A stretch of DNA of 5,428 nt from a bacterium (GTDB lineage Bacteria; Zixibacteria; MSB-5A5; GN15; FEB-12). Below, one piece after another: positions 5,405-5,428 of the stretch. The notes beneath the pieces were generated by a model. It saw only the letters and a program-made list of their open reading frames with translations, did no database searches and was not told where the DNA came from. Positions within the stretch are counted from its first letter, which is position 1, and the number at the start of each line of letters is the position of its first letter. The position numbers and the translations under genes are program-made. The stretch is taken from positions 1-5,428 of the forward strand of contig DAOWIM010000249.1 of assembly GCA_030640905.1 (NCBI GenBank), written 5' to 3'.

Positions 5405-5428
5405 AACTGCTGACGAGGTTTTTCAACA

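Larger units (their letters stand above)
5265..5428. mobile_element. Miniature palindromic element with TGTTGA/TCAACA ends and two nested hairpin modules
   Basis: The whole segment is an imperfect inverted repeat. From the left it reads TGTTGATAAA (5265-5274), CAGTTG (5287-5292), GGTCCTT (5298-5304) and TGAGACCTG (5327-5335). The reverse strand from the right end reads TGTTGAAAAA (5428-5419), CAGTTG (5409-5404), GGTCCTT (5398-5392) and TGAGACCTG (5373-5365). Order and spacing agree throughout. It begins five bases after the fic stop, carries no open frame and runs to the last base of the window. This resembles a non-autonomous MITE or a large repetitive extragenic palindrome. No transposase or target-site duplication can be seen, so mobility is inferred. 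It could also end fic transcription. Confidence 0.55.

Noticed and set aside
5265..5428. Integron attC site or CRISPR repeats
   Set aside because: The ends do not match the attC core motifs, the repeats are inverted rather than direct, and no regular spacers are present.

Overview
The window reads as chromosomal DNA from an uncultured bacterium of the Fibrobacteres-Chlorobi-Bacteroidetes (FCB) side of the tree. The basis is protein architecture: a C-terminal sorting domain with the NYPNPFNPST signature, and secreted proteins that mix cohesin-like and dockerin-like modules ending in 'GD.N....NISD..YL.EYLFG.P.GP'. These are common in Zixibacteria and related candidate phyla. The phylum is inferred, not proven.

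Positions 1-2683 hold two secreted-protein genes on the + strand. The first (1-1116) is cut by the window edge and ends in a type IX-type sorting signal. The second (1301-2683) has a signal peptide, a cohesin-like domain, two tandem beta-sandwich repeats and a dockerin. The 184-base gap between them carries alternating purine and pyrimidine segments that can form mutually exclusive hairpins, including one that would cover the second gene's ribosome binding site.

Positions 2799-3230 encode an Rrf2-family winged-helix repressor without the iron-sulfur cysteines of IscR/NsrR. A short palindrome over a possible promoter lies upstream and a 9-bp hairpin follows.

Positions 3231-4101 hold no gene I trust. 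The stretch is AT-rich and full of small inverted repeats. It contains what looks like the 3' end of a tRNA gene (T arm, acceptor strand, discriminator A, T run) without a matching 5' half, as expected of a degraded tRNA or an integration-site scar. It ends in a good sigma70-type promoter inside a roughly 53-bp imperfect direct repeat that carries operator-like palindromes.

Positions 4102-5259 encode a class II Fic protein (Fic_N, Fic, C-terminal winged helix) with intact catalytic and inhibitory motifs. The C-terminal helix-turn-helix and the paired palindromes at its promoter suggest autoregulation.

Positions 5265-5428 are one large imperfect palindrome with ends TGTTGA/TCAACA. It contains two diverged copies, in opposite orientation, of a nested hairpin module whose stems have changed on both sides and still pair. 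It looks like a non-coding miniature element and runs exactly to the end of the window.
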